A DNA stretch of 64,000 nucleotides from Morinoia aosen. Lineage: Eukaryota; Arthropoda; Malacostraca; Amphipoda; Talitridae. Position 1 is the first letter of the stretch. Each line of letters opens with the position of its first letter. Both the position numbers and the translations under genes were made by a program. The notes beneath the pieces were generated by a model. That model was given only the letters and a program-made list of their open reading frames with translations. It made no database searches and was not told where the DNA came from. Positions 22,942-35,310 of the stretch are shown here, one piece after another. The stretch covers positions 22,996,683-23,060,682 of the forward strand of contig CM059560.1 in assembly GCA_030386875.1 (NCBI GenBank), read 5' to 3'.

Positions 22942-25900
22942 CAGTCTGAATTTTATCTCAGTCAAAGAAAATTTATTTTGAAATTTTACATTAACACAGA
23001 AACATCAAAACAATTCAAATATAAAAATTATGCAAGTGAAAGGACTGTCCAATGAGCAACATATAGCATTAGTATTGAATCAGAAAGAGTTAAATACTTC
23101 ACATTTCATCAAGACAGGTCTTCCATATTTGGAGTAATATTTTACTTGAGGTATTAGGCATGACATTATTGGAAGAAATGCTTATCCAATCTTTCAACCT
23201 TGCGAAACTGTTCCAGTTCAACACGTGTTAAAATACGAAGATAATCTCTTATCATCTTTACTAAAAGAACACTCAAATGTTAAAATTCTAAATCTGTCAA
23301 TTTCTAAATGCAACATTTCGATATTACTAACATTATTTTCAGGCTGTAAAATAAAGAAGAAACACTTAGTCACATTGGTGAAACTATGTAAGTGCAAAAC
23401 TTACACTACATCAGTCTGGGTAAAAAAATATATATATAGGTAATCACATTACGAGAAGACTAGATTGGACTAATTTTGTACAAGATTGAACCCATAACTG
23501 ACTAGTTGTTATTGCACACCAGATATTCACTTGCTAATGGCACCAGAGATAGAGGCTAAGTGGACGAACGGAGGTTACAAACGTGTAAGCCCCAGTCCTA
23601 CTGGACAACTTTAACCCGTCGCCACGTCCTGGACTCTTAGAAAGTCGGCAAAGCTAGTACATGTTTCACATCAGCAAACCTAGGGTTGCTATATATGGTC
23701 TTAAGCGTCTCGTTGAGCGCTATTCATTGGTGTAAGGTAAAATTAGGTGGGGGAAACAGGGAAGGAGAGGTAACAAGCTCAAATCTGTATGAATTCTTCT
23801 GCTCAGTCTGGAGTGTAGTATACCGGCGCTGCACAACCTCTTAGAAGGCCAGCAGTGTAGCTGAGACATACCAGCGCACACTTTGCCCCTAAGAAGGTCG
23901 CCATCATTTTTATTTTCTTATGTTTTTTGTTCCAAAAATGGGAGTCCAAATCCACAGATTTACTCCTAGGCAAAAAATAATACCACCATTGTATTCGGGA
24001 GGAAAAGCTCTATGCATATCAAACTCTTTACAAACAATGAAACTGCTTGATAACGGCCTATACACAAAATGAACTATAAAATAAAAACTGTGTTTTACAT
24101 ATAGTGCACATAACTCCGGAACTATAGGACCTGAAAAAAAATTCACATACTACAAGATTCAGCAACTCAGAATCTATGAAAATGCATTATAAAAAAACAT
24201 GAAGGTGCAATAAATAAAAAATGGCCAGTGATTTTCTGATTTCTGTTTTTTGTATTTTACCGAAAGAAAAACTCAAATTTCGTAGATTTTCATTGGGTTA
24301 GCAGCATTTTTTTCCCCACTGACAGAAAGAGCAACTCTCTCTCTTTACCATAAACCCCCAATGAAACTTCTAACATGATTAATGAATGTACAGTAAGTTG
24401 CACAGTTGACCCATTTTCTTCAAACCTCTTGGTAGGTCGACCATGTGGAGACGGGTTAAAGCAAAAATGCCATGAAATGAACTTCTGTCTCGAGGTTCAG
24501 ACTCACGCAATTCTAGAAAGACATCACTGACTGAGCTCAAACATTTTTCTAAAGTTTTACTGGTTTACTCTGAGCGGTTATCAATGGGAGCATCACAGCT
24601 GAATTTTGACAGTTCATTGGAGCAAAGTTATTGAAGAAGTCTACGCTTTTATCAGGAAGGGACAAAGAACAACTCTGAGCCGTTCCCTTCATTTGCACAT
24701 TGGATGATTCCGAGATCAACCAAGTTCATCTGGGCATGTATGATTAACTAATTCAGATCTGCCATCATTAGATTGAGAATAATCTTCTGAATTAATGCTA
24801 ATGACAATCCTCTAATGCCTCTACCACATAGGCAATGTAGAATATAATTTGAGCTTTTGCAAAGACATTGTAGATAGGTAGTGGCAAGTTAACAAAGCTA
24901 TAACAGAAAGTAACTGTCACTACAAATAAGTTGGAGTGAGTGTGAGAAAAAAATTAATTTAATTTTTGCCTCAAGATATTGCTGGTGTCCATTGAAAGTT
25001 AGATAAAAATACACACTTTATCTCAAACAACACAGCTAAGGTAAATTAGAATAGCAATTGTAATGTAACAACATGTGTGAAAATCAGTTCTTGCTCACTT
25101 CATCTTTTTTGATTATTGTATACAGTTGAAAATGCTCTCTTTGTCGCTTTATCTTCGATAAGTATGTCTAGATATATGAATATATTTACATATTAAGTAT
25201 GTTTGCACATATTTTTCACAAATACAAATATATTACTGGAAGGTAATTTCCTGCAGTGAATGCACTCGGTAAAACTTTCCCTCAGAAGGAAATTCACTTA
25301 GAAATTTAACATTTACCCTCAATTTAATCCAAAAAAATATTACACCAACACTATGAAAATAACATGATAGAATGAGAAACATTACCTTAGTATTCAATGA
25401 ATGAGCGTTGAATTCTTCACATTTCATCAATATTGGTCTTCCAGGGCTAGACTCTATGGTAATATTCTATCTCATATACATTCAGTTATCTGTGAATTTT
25501 CTCACTCAAAAGAAAAAAAAACAATTTTTACTATCACAAAAACAATTTAAATTAGTATTAAGTTAACAAAAATTTATAGATATTTAACTATCAGCACAAA
25601 TGAGTCTGAGAGTGTAATAAAATATTCAATTTAAATTAGGCTCAAACCATGATTTTGCTGGCAAAAATCAGCAGCTGGATTCAGATATACACCCACTTTC
25701 CTCCACACTATTCTAAGAAACACAGCTAAGGTGAATCAGAATATAAATTTGAATGGTAGCAAACAACCTAATAACTCTTTTATAACTTAATACTTGTTTA
25801 TTATTGTAGTCAAAACTTTGATGTCTATCTGTAAAAAATATATAAATTACACACCCTCACATGTATACGTATAAAAAACAATTTTCTTGTTTGAATGCAC

Positions 25901-27071
25901 AGGGAATAATTTTAAAATCTTTCACAAGAAAAGAAAATCAAAATAACTTGAATACCATCATTATAAAAATTAAATCTTGGTACATGTAACATCAGCTAAG
26001 CAAAATTTTAATATTTTGAAGCAATCTCAACAGTAAGCAGTATCAACGTTCAAACTTGGAGCACCGCAATTAACAGCAACAAGCAATGTGATACCATAAC
26101 ATTACGCACAATCTTCAAACTTGAGCTCAAATGAGAGGACAAGTACACGGAGCTACCAATAATTTTTCTTACATTTGTTGACTGATTTGAAATCAAACAA
26201 AATGTTATTTTCATAAGTGAGTATTAGCTAGTATGTTCGTTTTTAATGACTTCACATACGATTTTTTTTTTGAAATTGTCATTCAGGTTCAAGATTGTGA
26301 TGGAGACAAGCATGATTAACATTTGAACCATGGTATTCTAACTCTGAGAAACGGGAAACTTTATAAAACCTGAGTTATATAATGAGTAGAGCCTGAAATA
26401 CATTTAGTTTATTCGAATCAAATATAAGAGCGCATGAATGAGTTATTTGGCAAGAATGTTCGTATTACCGTAATTGTCCTCCATTTTTCAACTTCATCCT
26501 TTTATTTTCAATTTAAAGTATAAAGAGTTTAAATTAAGACATTTGAAGTTGAATTCAAAACATTTGAAGCCTAAATTTAAGGACATAAACTTCACATAGC
26601 AATTTATAAAAATTAAATCAAAAGGTGTAAATATTGATTTATATGTGACGATGCAATTGAAATATCTCGACTTCGAATTAAAACTTTTCACTTTCTTCAT
26701 GAAAGAATCGAAGCTCAAATTACATCATGTGATGGTAACGTAAAATAATTTCTGCCATTTCATTAGACCGTGAGAAATACATAACGGAATCTGATCTGAC
26801 TTGTCAATATAACTAGACGTGGGTTATCAAGTGTTATGGTTAATTTCAAATTATGGACTATAGTCTGAGAAACGACCGCATGTTTACCGTCGTTTTTCTG
26901 CGGTCGGAGCGACCGTCGGAAATCGACGGTAAATGAAGGTCATCATCGTCGGGAGCATTTCAGCGTCTGAAATTTACCGGTTATCAGCGGTAATATATTT
27001 ATCGTCGGAATTCTTACGATAAACGACGAAAACTGATAATTACCGGACAGCCGACGAAAAAATTCAGACTG
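22942..27071. mobile_element. Possible 4.1 kb DNA element with CAGTCTGAATTTT ends
   Basis: The left end reads CAGTCTGAATTTTATC and the right end, on the minus strand, CAGTCTGAATTTTTTCG. The interior is very AT-rich and has no recognisable transposase. It contains two diverged direct repeats about 0.7 kb apart, each with AACACAGCTAAGGT (near 25030 and 25713). It also contains a pair sharing CTTCACATTTCATCAA near 23098 and 25415. No clear target duplication was found, so the boundaries are tentative. Confidence 0.4.
26870..27071. repeat. Cluster of short interleaved inverted repeats (TTTACCGTCG/CGACGGTAAA)
   Basis: Within 200 bp the motif ACCGTCG, its complement CGACGGT and close relatives (TTATCGTCGG, ACCGGTTATCAGCGGTAA, TACGATAAACGACG) recur many times in both orientations. 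It forms the right end of the candidate element and resembles subterminal transposase-binding repeats. Confidence 0.6.
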
Positions 27072-27429
27072 GGAGTGTTATGTGAAAAATTCTCGTGTTC
27101 CATCATTTGATGCTGTAGTGATCAAGTGAAAAATAGGCGATCAACCATGATAGTGTTCTTCATTTACATCTGAGGAATTTTTCTGAAGCTGGATTAACAT
27201 CCTGAATCATGATACGCAAATTCTGTAGTGATTTTTAGAATTTGTTGGGAAGCAATTTCATTGATTTGAAATTGTTTAAAAAGATTTTCCTTGTTTCTTA
27301 GGATTTTTCACTTGAGTTCCGTTAGTTCCAACTTATGTGGCCATGATAATCTCGCTTTTTCAACTCTCGCTTACTTTCTTAAGACTTGTGAGTTCAAATT
27401 TTTCTAAGTGTTGCGTATCTCGCTTGGTT

Positions 27430-27761
27430 GAAGGAGAAAGAGGGGGGCGTGGAGGGCGGGCCGTGTGTGAGTGAGCCGGGACGAGAGCGAGGGGAGGCCC
27501 TCAGGCTGCGAGTGTAGGGCTTTCATCTGGCACTAATGACGGCGCTGGGGCTGACGGCCGAGAGCGAGAGAGAGGGAGGAAGAGAGGGAGAGAGAGGGGC
27601 CAGTTCCAAACTCGGCGTGTAGGCCGGCTGAGGGATTGCTGGGCACTCATGAAATACCTGGCAACATTTTCAGTAGTCAAGCAAAACTGTAACGCTTAGT
27701 TTATTTTCAGGAGTATGTAGTTAGCTGTGGAAATTAGAGCTTAGATTATTAAGCGCATTTG
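27430..27761 (+). promoter_or_regulatory. GAGA-rich, GC-rich block with a downstream GTAAGT donor
   Basis: The stretch at 27430-27640 is purine-rich, with many GAGAG units, and is much GC-richer than the AT-rich flanks. About 120 bp further on, TTTG is followed by a perfect GTAAGT at 27762. This arrangement would fit an alternative first, noncoding exon with GAGA-factor sites. No TATA box or start codon supports it, so the regulatory reading is inference. Confidence 0.25.
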
Positions 27762-28378
27762 GTAAGTACCTCTGAGTCCTTTAAACTCATGAGTACTGTT
27801 TTGCTGAATTTACTTAGTTTTAACTACTTATATGGAACTTCTGAGAGTTTTTGTTTGAAATTATAGTACACTGGAAAAATTATTCTATTTTCCCTAAAGG
27901 TGCGAAGCTTACATTTCGACTGCACCGTGGTTATCAATTATGTTACACGTAGTTGGATAAACTTCAGAAAAAGTTATAATTTTTTTGTCGTTGCAGTCGT
28001 GGGAGAAAACGAACAGGCATAAAAGTAACGCGATTTGTGTCAAATTTGAATTAAAAGAAATCCAAAAAGTATTATAGTCCATAAATATCTCGCTTATTCT
28101 TAGAGTGCAGTTCCAGATATAGTATTGAATTACGTAAGTGCATGATTTTTGTTGCCAATATCGAATATATGGGCACAATTAAAAAAAATTGATTCCACTC
28201 TTGATACGAGTGGGCTGCTTCTCTTTGAAAAATGGAAGGAAAGGTTAATTCCTCGCTATATGGCGTTTGGCTCCACAGAATCATGGGACGTACGCCGGAG
28301 TCAGTTGTATTGCAGCGGAACTGCTTCATAGACTTTAGGTTTCTTTTGAAGAGAAAGTTGAAAAATTCCTGCTTGTAG
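27762..28378. other. Unassigned sequence
   Basis: No supported gene or known repeat. Short ORFs on both strands overlap and have no family signature. Confidence 0.4.
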
Positions 28379-28694
28379 CCCCTCAAGTGGAAACAACTGT
28401 TTTATCTATGGGAATTAGCGCTCCCAGGGGATTATATGAGGGCCCGAGCTAAAGGTTAGGTAGGTTTTTTTTTGTTGAAATAGAATAAGTTTTATTTTGT
28501 TACGGACATCTTATCTCGGTTCACTGCTGTCCGGTTTTTCAGCACCTAATACTTTCTTCTTCTCAACTTCTTCTTGTCTTATGAACTTCTTTCTCAGTTT
28601 ACTGTTTCTGTGCGCCTTTTGCATAGATTCCGCGTTCCCTCAATTCCATACTAAATGGTGCCTTCATCCTTCCTCTCTTTGAACATCTCTGTCG
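28379..28694 (+). repeat. SINE-like copy, 3'-truncated
   Basis: It starts CCCCTCAAGTGG and aligns to the family as far as CTTTGAACATCTCTGTCGT. It lacks the final GGGAGGCTAAAACT block and tail. A SINE loses its 3' end only by later deletion, so this copy has been clipped. Confidence 0.8.
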
Positions 28695-29123
28695 TAAATA
28701 TGTTTAAATTCAAATTTTGTGTAATATTCCCAACAGGGGAAAGCGGTCATTTTTGGTACTATTCATTCCAAAATAATGTCGTTTATGAGGAAAGTTAATG
28801 GTGCACTTTTGTGTATGACAAATTCATACTTTTCAATGAGCATTTTCCATATCGGAGGAAATTATTTGTGCATTTTTTTAAATTTCAACCATTTTTTACA
28901 AGTATTGGATTTAGTTCATTTCTCATGGGAAAAATTTTCTGCGTAAGTTGTTGTTCAAGTCCGTACATGTTGGTTCGTTTATCAGAATGAAATTGACTTA
29001 CATTGCCAGTATTTCCTGTTATGATTCATGATTGACCGGTTATGGTTGACTGAAGCGTTCTATTTAATTTCCTTCCAATGTTATTCGTGTGGAAAGCTCT
29101 GTGGTGGTAGGCATGTTAGTATA

Positions 29124-29700
29124 CAGGGTGGTTGCTAAAAGTGTATACCTTTTCTAATTGCTATAACATGTTTCACAGGCAAGATAGGGACATATAACTG
29201 GTATTATTGGAAAGAAGAAAGTTAATTTTTCATTTTTATTTTGCTTTGCTAGACCTACGATTCAAAAGGCCCGCCACGAGCTATGATGCATTTCAACATT
29301 TCCGCAATTCGTTCGGAAACTCTTTTTCTTGATCTTCCTTTATATATTTCTCACAATAAACTGGGTTTGCCACTTATGAATGTTCCTCTGAATCGTTATT
29401 TTTTTAGGTTTGAATTGGTATTCCAAGAAGAATTTCCTCTGAGTCCCGAAAATGGATCCAATTTTCGTCATTTCTTTGATGATAAACTTGCGTTGTTGAA
29501 GAGTCAGTTGTGCCATGTTTGCTGGTAACAATAGTCATCTCATCTGCACCCTTGAAGTTTATGCATATTTGGAGGGTGTCCCAGATATGTAAGAAAACAT
29601 TGAATTCTGTACGTTCGGATGTTTTGTGTTATAGTCTCATATTTCACATATTTTAAGTTATTGGAATTTTAAACGGTGTTCATTTTTAGCAACCACCCTG
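29124..29700 (-). mobile_element. Internally deleted mariner-like element
   Basis: The inverted ends start CAGGGTGGTTGCTAAAA and are flanked by TA (29122-29123 and 29701-29702). It is 577 bp long. The interior is a transposase gene reduced to its two termini. Confidence 0.85.
29265..29531 (-). pseudogene. Mariner-like transposase: N-terminal helix-turn-helix joined to the C-terminus
   Basis: The N-terminal part (29531-29340) reads AQLTLQQRKFIIKEMTKIGS, then QRKFFLEY and ITIQRNIHKWQ. This matches the DUF4817-type N-terminal domain of insect mariner-like transposases. In a shifted frame (29338-29265) RKRVSERIAEMLKCIIARGG is followed by PFES and a stop, like the family's C-terminus. The catalytic core between them is missing, and a stop separates the two parts. 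The + strand ORF over the same bases is a shadow. Confidence 0.7.
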
Positions 29701-29702
29701 TA

Positions 29703-31738
29703 TTTGTCGAGGTGTTACATTTTAAGATAGCTTAATTGTTTGAAACTCTCGTAGGAGGAAGAGAAGCTTTAAATTTTAACGTCTGCTGAGAATGTAGTAC
29801 TTTCATCTATTAGTTCCTACTTTGTATAGGGAATATATCCGATTTTATCAACTGTGGTATAATATTCGTACGATATCGTTCAACCATGAATGTGATGATT
29901 TGACGAAGAGACTTTTCTTCCCATTATTTGCCTCAAGGAGCGGCATGTGACGTGGGATGCTTGTATACAGCCGGCTAGAAGCGATGAATCAAGTAGAGTG
30001 TCAGTCCTGTTCCGTGTTTGCGACCACCGCGGTTGTGTCGCGCGCCGCCGAGCAGCCTAAATGAGGGAGTTCTGACAGTCGTGACCATCCAACTGTGGCC
30101 GTGTGTGATTGACCATATAGTGCGCGTGTCTAGGTGACCTACTAAGGCACAGGCATGGGGTCAGCGACCTCCGGTATTTTTTGCACTACAACACCCAGTT
30201 GAGCTAAATCTTGCCTACGTTTTAGCTTGTGATATCAAGACTTCGGCATTAACACCAGGTTAATGAGATATGAGATATGTATTATCTAGATAATACATAT
30301 CTCACTACTGAGATATGTATTATCTAGCGAACTGCTGAGTGCACGCTTTGTAGGGCTTAATTCTGTGCTTAATTGCAACTTACCTGAACAGTTCATGCCT
30401 TGCCAGTTTTTAGAGACGATTGAATGAAGTTAAATAAGTTGAAGGACTCTGTTAGTTATGCTAGACGATTAATTTATTTGATGGATGAATTTATATCTGG
30501 AAAACCATTTTTACGAACATTGGCAGTGCACAGTGCACCAAACTGCAAATAGATAAAGAAGGAAATTGTAACTGCTTCCTAAGCAAATTGAAGAAAATGT
30601 TAGTCTTTTGCTCTTGAATATCGTCTGAAATCAGTACAACTGAAAGAAATGGGCTGAAAACTATTAGGGAAAACGATATGAAAAAATTGGTCAAAATATG
30701 TCTAGTCGTGATTTAAATTGTTCGAAATTCATTTTTCGGTATAGCAGAGGAAATTTTGAGCACAATCTGAAGTTAAATTTTATTTCACTGGCTGTGTTTT
30801 TAGTGGACAGCTAGCGTTGGTGTTACTTGTGCTGGACAGGAAAGTCTGCCTGGCGGTGGATTTCAATGCAAAAAAGTACCATTGTAAACTTTCAAATCGT
30901 ATCATTTCACTCAGCTAAACCATGCGTGTTCCGAACAGCGCTTGTGTTTTATGTTCCTGTTTGTAGATAATCACATTGTTGTTCACTCTTGCAGTTAATT
31001 TAGCGCACAAGTCGTACTTAGTGGGAAGACTATCCAAACATACAGTACATGTGAATACGAATTGCATTTAGCTAGAAGAAATTATGTGTTAGGTTCTGTT
31101 GGTGAGAGCCAAATCGTCAAACTGGCTTATATTGGCTTTTCAGCCTCGAAAGTAACGAAAAACTTGAAATGATTTAAGGCCGTGAACGTTTCGCGAGTAT
31201 GGCATGAAGTAAACTTCCAGGCGATGTAAATAAATCGGGTAAGTTTAGAAGTTTAGGAAAAAGTTGTATGTTTCCTGAGCAACAAAAAAATTCATTATTT
31301 TCAAGAATTTTTTCCCTGCATCTTCAAAATTAGAACATTTTAACTACTGACCGAGTGTGTTAATAGAATGATTTTCCAGATTTTCAGTACCTATTTTATT
31401 TTTCAATATTTATGTGACCTGGCGTCTTTTATACTACTCCAGTCACTGTCACAAATATCTGTTTAACTCATAGTGTTTACTACAGTATTAAGTTACGATT
31501 TGTATTGAAGTGCTACGTATCCAAGCTCATATGAGATCAAAAGCTACGATCTAGACATTATTAGGAATCAAGCACTTCTTGAGGTTGGGTACGTAATCAT
31601 GCGCTACAAGTTTCCTTTACTGAGTTCTTGGAGTCGTCGTGGTGTTCGCGTATTTTATCTTATGTATTTTTGATTAACTTGTAATGCCCTACAGGTAGCT
31701 CTAAGATTCTGTGTAACTATTTCCAATTAAGATGTATG
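29703..31738. other. Unassigned sequence with one palindrome
   Basis: No supported gene. Apart from the palindrome at 30271-30304, I see nothing I can name. A GC-richer patch lies near 29940-30170. Confidence 0.4.
30271..30304. repeat. 34 bp perfect palindrome plus a third half-copy
   Basis: TGAGATATGTATTATCT is followed directly by its exact reverse complement, with no spacer. A further direct copy of the half-site (TGAGATATGTATTATCTAG) lies at 30309-30327. This could be a cruciform-prone site, a tail-to-tail micro-duplication, or a dimeric binding site. Confidence 0.9.
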
Positions 31739-32328
31739 GCTAGAAATAATGATGTTCCGATGTATCGGTAGCGGCAGTATAGGTCATTTTTACTGGTATC
31801 GGTATCGGCAAAATCCGGCCGATACTTTACCGATACTTTCCAATAATATGTATTTTATCATGAAAATGAAGGTCACATGAAAGTAAAAGTATAATCAAAT
31901 AAAGAGCCTATTCACACCGAATAAATTAGTTAGCTAGCTGTTGAATTACAGTGTTTAATCAGGCCCGCAAACTGAATTAACTACTTTGGATTCCCTATGA
32001 GTTACGTACGGTCAGTAAGTGAAAACTATGTAGCATGAATAGTTAAACACTATAGTGGCATAAAATTATTATACTTTTACAACTTGAACCTACATAGTTT
32101 GGCCCAATTTCCATTTCGTAAAGTATGTGACATGATAACCAAAATCAGACCAATTAAATAAAGTTGAAGATGCACTTTAAAGTTTTTTTAAATTTAATAT
32201 AGGAGTAGCTGAAAATTCTATTTTAATTTAGCTTGTAAATCGCCGTACATTACGAATCGTGCTTTTTTCTTCTATTTTAAGATGTTTGAAAAATTTACGA
32301 ACAATCCTATAGTTGGTTGCGTGTTTGC

Positions 32329-32818
32329 GGATCTTTTCGGTTTCGGGGCTTATCGAATTTTAATGTTTTCTTTTCGCCAAGGTATGTATTTTGACGTGAG
32401 AAACACGAAAATGATAACCATTTTGTGGAGAAATTTTTCATAGAGTGTTACTAACCTAACCAAGGGTATAATTTCAAACACCTCACTGTCAATCCCAGTG
32501 GAAACTTCGTAGACCCTGCAACAGGTGCACACACTCAAATGATTGAGAGTGTATGGCATAGTCTAAAAACGAAAAAAAAACGTCTGGGAGGCACTCACCG
32601 ACAAATGATAGACTCGTATCTGTGTGAGTTTGCGTGGCGAAAACGTACCGAGAAACCGCAGTATTTTCATGAAATATTAATGGATATAAGCAAATTTCAG
32701 GCTTAATAAATAATTTCTCCACAAAATGGTTATCATTTTCGAGTTTTTCAGATCAAAATACATACTTTTTCGAATAGAAAACATTAAAATTCGATAGGCC
32801 TCCAAACCGAAAAGAGCC
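32329..32818 (+). mobile_element. Merlin (IS1595-like) element nested in the hAT-type element
   Basis: It is 490 bp long with inverted ends of about 115 bp, starting GGATCTTTTCGGTTT at the left and GGCTCTTTTCGGTTT on the minus strand at the right. The flanks GTGTTTGC (32321-32328) and GTGTTAGC (32819-32826) form a 7-of-8 target duplication. GG termini, long TIRs and 8 bp duplications are typical of Merlin, and the internal protein remnant agrees. Confidence 0.85.
32455..32706 (+). pseudogene. Merlin/ISXO2-like transposase C-terminal remnant
   Basis: An open frame without a start reads NQGYNFKHLTVNPSGNFVDP, then ATGAHTQMIESVWHSLK, then GGTHRQMIDSYLCEFAWRKR, and ends in a stop. The NFVDPxTGAHTQxIES block with its last catalytic acid, and the YLCEFxWR block, are diagnostic of the DDE domain of ISXO2-like (IS1595/Merlin) transposases. 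The first two thirds of the protein are deleted. Confidence 0.85.
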
Positions 32819-33365
32819 GTGTTAGCTTTTCCTGCACACTGTGTATAGTACATACGTATACTCACCATACTACTTGCGTTCACGCTGCTATTTCTGAGAC
32901 TAAATGCTACATTATATTACTAGTTTACGCCTATAAATGGTGAAAAATATAATTTTGTAATTAAATTTAGTTGGATGATAACCTCAGTTGGCAAATAAAG
33001 ATTGATAAACTGTGAATACTTATTTGTTCACACATGCTGATTACGGTATCATACGACAGTAAAGCGGAAAGATGACGCAATCGAAAAACTTTGTGAGAGA
33101 AACGAACCAAACGATATAGTTAACATAGAAAGAACAGTTTTATTATTCCTAATCGAAAACTTTATTGTCAATATTGGTATATTGTTAGATATATTAGTAA
33201 ATAATTGTATTACAACACCCATGTGGAGCTTATAATGGTTTTATTATAATATAATTGTAAAAGTATCGGTATCGGTTGTAGTATCGGTCAATGTATCGGT
33301 AGTTCCAATCATCGGAGTATCTGTATTGGCCAAAAAATGCGTATCGGTACATCACTAGTTAGAAG

Positions 33366-34600
33366 GTCTTCCAACTCTCTCCTTTTTTTCGTAATAATGC
33401 CAAATGTTGTCTCTTTTTGTTCCTAAATTTGAATATTTGTTCGTGTTTTTATTTCTCGTGATTCTACGTAAACTATTGGATCATCTCTGTATTGTAACTA
33501 TGGTAGTTTCTACTTGAGTATTGTATGAAAAGAAGACTTCATAGTTTTGGCCGGCCTGTATCTTCTGGATGCTTATTTCTTCTCACTTGAAACTACTTTT
33601 CGTCGCTAATTTGATAGCTTTTTGATGTCTTGGCTTCCTAACAGTTAGTTACTGAACCGCATTTTGTCGATCAATTTCTGCCTCGATTTACGATCAAGCC
33701 AGCATACTGTCGGAGTTACTCTCAGTAGTCTTTAGAAAATTTACTACTTGAGTTATTCATGCGGCTGAAAAGATTTTATACTTCAGCCGTACTTCAAGTA
33801 AATGTATACTCAAACAAAAAACACGTTTGTTAACATGATCGAGTGCTTTTTAGAAGTGAATTTTTTGTTTGATGATTCCTTTTCGTATTATGACAATAAT
33901 TAACGCATTTCTTAACGTAATGAGTGCTATGTATAAAGTCGTAGAATACGAAACACGGTCTCGTTTCTAGTTGCTACGCACCGTGCCTGCGTTGCTGGCA
34001 CGCTGCAAGCGAAATCATGCGGCCGCTCCGTGTGGCGGCGACCTTAGCAACAACTCCAGCGCCGCCGCCGCCACAGCTCCTTTTATTTCCTATGAGCTCT
34101 GTTGCTGTGCAGGGCACTGCGTGCTTCAAGCGCTGCTTTAAGTCTTCTAGTAACGAACTTTACGTTCCCGGAAAAACAGTGAAAGCGCTGTCGCTTCTGT
34201 TGGTCTTCGCTTCGTGTCATTTTGCACGCACGATGGGGCTGTGCTGGTTATTGCTGGTGCCACGTCTCAAATACGGGGTCAAAGCCATTATATATGCTTG
34301 TAGAATTTATGCTGACCTTGGTAATCTTCTTTTCTTCATCGTTTCCTCACTGAATGTGGGCACGTTTAGTATTGCGCAATGTGCCCATCAAATTCTGTGC
34401 AACAAAATCCACTCGGAATATTTTTTTGGTAGAAGTTTTGAACGAAACTTTTTGTTTCCATCAGGACAAGCCCATGTGGTTGATGTATTTGCGTCAGGAA
34501 TGAAGTATTCTTGAGCAAACTTATTGCAACAAAAGTTTTCTTACAAAACGCTTCAAATATGTTTTTTTCATTCCTGAGATTTTCTGTCTTGAGATGAAGA
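33366..34600. other. Unassigned sequence
   Basis: It contains a 165-codon ORF at 34017-34514 (+) with a GC-rich start. The predicted protein has hydrophobic stretches but no family resemblance, and an ORF of this length is about what chance gives in a window this size. I do not call it a gene. Confidence 0.4.
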
Positions 34601-34832
34601 TAGGTTTAATAACTGACTTTTTCCGGTTCACTGTTGTCTCCTTTTTCTGCACTCTTTACTATAATAAATTTTGATTTTGTGTCATAAACTTCTATCTTAC
34701 TATTTTCATGCTCAGGGTGTGGGGGACGAATCTTTAGCATAAATTTTTTATTTCCTTGATTCCATACGAAATGGTGTTCTTCTTCCTCTCTCAGGAACAA
34801 TTTTTGTTGCGATTTGAACTAATCTATTATAT
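34601..34832 (+). repeat. 5'-truncated SINE-like copy (older subfamily)
   Basis: It starts within the family near TTTTTCCGGTTCACTG and runs to GATTTGAACTAATCTA. It carries the older-subfamily segment CTCAGGGTGTGGGGGACG near 34711. Confidence 0.75.
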
Positions 34833-35310
34833 TTTCAAAGCATAGATAAACTATTGTTGGCTCAATGCTTCGAGGTCAGTTAGTGCTGTTGATATATTTT
34901 CACATCTCAGTGCATCGAAAATTTAACTGTTTGGGATATATCGCTCACCGAGTAGTGTATAATCAACTATTCTTATGGCCAAAGGTATTTGATTTGAAGC
35001 TTCAGTTTGGTGGGGTAAGCTTTTATTTCTTTGGATCGTTCACCATAATTATCTGGACTGGGAAAATTGAAGACCAGGCATGGCTTGATTTGCGGTTCTT
35101 GTAAACAGCTGCTTCTGAGCTGCAGTCTCGCACACTTCCAGTCATAATACACTGCCTAGTTAAATACTGGTTCAATACTAGTTCAATCCTACACTTGTTG
35201 TTCTAAGCCACTCTCCCTACACTCTGTGCCCCCTTGACACTGTACTCTGCGCGGGCGCTCTCTCACTCTGCCTTCACGATGACCCACACTGAGCACTGGT
35301 TGATTTGAAG
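34833..35310. other. Unassigned sequence
   Basis: No supported feature. The C/T-rich stretch at 35200-35280 lies just upstream of the candidate exon. Confidence 0.35.

Larger units (their letters stand above)
31747..33357. mobile_element. hAT-type nonautonomous element with TATCGG repeats
   Basis: The left end reads TAATGATGTTCCGATG and the right end, on the minus strand, TAGTGATGTACCGATACG. The flanks GCTAGAAA (31739-31746) and GTTAGAAG (33358-33365) match at 6 of 8 positions, consistent with an old 8 bp hAT target duplication. Subterminal TATCGGTATCGG-type repeats lie at both ends. No hAT protein remains. A Merlin element is inserted inside. Confidence 0.7.

Noticed and set aside
34017-34514. 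165-codon ORF with a GC-rich start
   Set aside because: No recognisable domain. The composition drifts to AT-rich and hydrophobic, and one ORF this long is roughly what chance gives in 64 kb over six frames. No splice or promoter support.
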